Assembly: GCA_034509425.1 (NCBI GenBank)
Contig: JAVTVJ010000033.1
Span: 1,798,001 to 1,862,000 of the forward strand
Direction of reading: 5' to 3'
DNA length: 64,000 bases
From: Eopsaltria australis
Taxonomy: Eukaryota > Chordata > Aves > Passeriformes > Petroicidae
Shown here: positions 62,706 to 64,000 of the stretch, piece by piece
How positions within the stretch are numbered: the first letter of the stretch is position 1
Layout of the letters: each line of letters starts with the position of its first letter
The notes under the pieces: model-generated
What the model saw: the letters and a program-made list of their open reading frames with translations, nothing else
Told to the model about the DNA's origin: nothing
Database searches by the model: none
Position numbers and translations under genes: made by a program

Positions 62706-62970
62706 AGCTGGTGAAGGATTTAGAGTGCATGTTTTGTGAGGAATGGCTGAGAGATCTGAGGTTGTTTAGCTTGAAGAAAAAGAGGCTGAGGGAAGACCTC
62801 ACTTCTCTCTACAACTACCTAAAAGGAGGACATATGTGGTCCCTTCTCTGAAGCAACGAGTGATGGGACAAAAGGAAATGCCCTCAGGTTGTGCCAAGCG
62901 AGTATTAGAATATGAGAAAAAAATTTCTTCCCTGAAAGGGTTATTATTGGAACAGGCTGAGGGAAGGGAT
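62706..62970 (+). mobile_element. CR1 LINE ORF2 fragment lacking its 3' end
   Basis: Plus-strand sense match to the last coding part of CR1 ORF2. 'ggtgaaggatttagag', 'gaggaatggctgagagat', 'ttgtttagcttgaagaaa', 'aggctgagggaagacctca', 'ctctctacaactacctaaa', 'gggacaaaaggaaatgcc', and 'ttggaacaggctgaggga' near 62965 are present. The match stops there; the final codons, 3' UTR and the attctatg-type tail are absent. CR1 normally keeps its 3' end, so a later deletion or rearrangement is likely. The frame is disrupted and inactive. Confidence 0.8.
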
Positions 62971-64000
62971 ATCTGTAAGGAGTTAAAGTGCAGGTTATGC
63001 AGAACTGTCCTAAGGCATACATACACACAAAAAAGTAGTTAATGTTCTGAGACTTATAATTAAAATATCAACATATTAAAGCAGTGTGAATATTAGTTTC
63101 CTGGGTACTGGCTCTAAAATAGGACAGAATTTTACATGACTGATGCTGCAATATCAAAGCTGAATAATTCTTAGATAGTGCTGACAGTCAAATATTAAAA
63201 AATAAAATTTTGTAAGAGGGTTATCTTCTCCTATTTGCATTCTGATTAGAAATCTAATGTCTTCATTAGTCACAGATACCCTGTTCTCTAACATTAGGAA
63301 ATTTCAACATTAAAAATGCATATTTTGGAGTTAATCCAGCAGTTTAGTACAACAATAGCAGTGAAAAAATGTATCTTGTCTACACAATTACTTCTGGAAC
63401 ATGGTTGGTTTTATGTTTTTGTTTTTCAGAAACAAATGCTACAGAAACAGGCAAAAGGACACCCACAACCCTGAATTTGTTTTGACATTTTTCACTGACT
63501 GCTTTTCAGTCAAATATTCATGTGTATATGCTCTGAAGAGTTTAACACAATTCACCTCAATTAGCATGTTTTTATCCTGCTATTTGATGAATCCCAAATT
63601 AAAAATTTAAACAAGCTAACGTAGAAAATCCTTTCATGGTAAACAAGCACCATTGCTGCTGGCAAGCTGAGGCACTTGAAGCATCCCCCTTGAAGCTGTG
63701 TATGCCTTGAAGGTGTCCATCTGGTTGCTCAATCTTTTCTTAAGGAAAGAATTCATGTCTTATCCCTGGGGGAGCCCTGTTTGATTGTTAACAGCTTTGG
63801 AATAATTTCCTCATTAAGTCAAAGGGTAACCTGGTCAGGATCCCTTGCAAGGCAGTAACTGTTCAGTTAAAATTAAGGGAGATGTTTAGTTAATATCTTG
63901 GTAAATTGCAGTTGGATATCTGAGGTGTTTGGGAACAGGAAACTGAATATTTCATCCCAAGACCAGAAAATCCAAGATAGTTTTGATAAAAGACTCATTA
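62971..64000. other. Unique non-coding DNA to window end
   Basis: No gene or repeat recognised. The last 350 bases are slightly more GC-balanced but show no open frame or family match. Confidence 0.5.

Noticed and set aside
1..64000. CRISPR array, operon or prokaryotic mobile system
   Set aside because: No regularly spaced repeats and no dense coding; the base composition and repeat families are those of an avian nuclear genome.

Overview
This 64 kb window reads as nuclear DNA of a bird, most likely a songbird (passerine). It is AT-rich and CpG-poor and has no operon-like gene packing. Its interspersed repeats are diagnostic. There are several CR1 LINE fragments, most ending in the tandem 'attctatgattct' type 3' tail. 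There are three copies of one avian ERVL-type LTR. There is also one short tRNA-derived SINE with a tRNA-Ile-like head and a CR1-like tail, the architecture of the passerine TguSINE1 family. I cannot name the species.

I find no protein-coding gene that I can defend. The open frames are all short (up to about 140 codons) and match no family I recognise, apart from remnants of the CR1 reverse-transcriptase ORF. The window is best described as a gene desert or the interior of a very large intron. A few places combine good splice acceptor and donor matches with an open frame (2104-2170 and 8823-8897 on the minus strand, 26209-26360 on the plus strand). They are listed as low-confidence exon candidates only, because such combinations arise by chance in this kind of sequence.

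Layout. 1-4697 is unique AT-rich DNA, followed by a tiny CR1 tail at 4698. 4756-18294 is mostly unique, with A/C-rich low-complexity tracts at 7.6, 8.5, 9.5 and 15.2 kb and a plus-strand CR1 3' end at 12.06-12.28 kb. A minus-strand CR1 lies at 18.3-18.7 kb. A short, nearly perfect RNA-like hairpin lies at 20.79-20.84 kb. The first ERVL-type LTR (23.1-23.6 kb) follows a long A-rich tract. 23.6-36.5 kb is quiet apart from a TG/TA microsatellite at 31.6 kb. 36.5-37.5 kb is an unclassified GC-richer block. 39.2-41.0 kb holds very old CR1/L3-like debris on the minus strand. 42.1-42.75 kb looks like an LTR plus leader, with a TATA box and a strong splice donor. The tRNA/CR1 SINE is at 44.77-44.91 kb. 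LTR copies two and three are at 49.0-49.6 and 57.8-58.4 kb, with an old amniote-type repeat at 55.6 kb between them. The clearest CR1 (60.06-61.1 kb) has an opposite-facing 5' piece, as expected for a 5' inversion. A plus-strand CR1 coding fragment lies at 62.7-63.0 kb.

The elements do not cooperate in any pathway; they are a fossil record. CR1 machinery explains the CR1 copies and probably the SINE, and retroviral integration followed by LTR-LTR recombination explains the solo LTRs. I found no evidence of a previously undescribed functional system. The items most worth a second look are the 20.8 kb hairpin, the inverted CR1, the 42 kb LTR-like promoter/donor unit, and the strong plus-strand bias of long A-runs.
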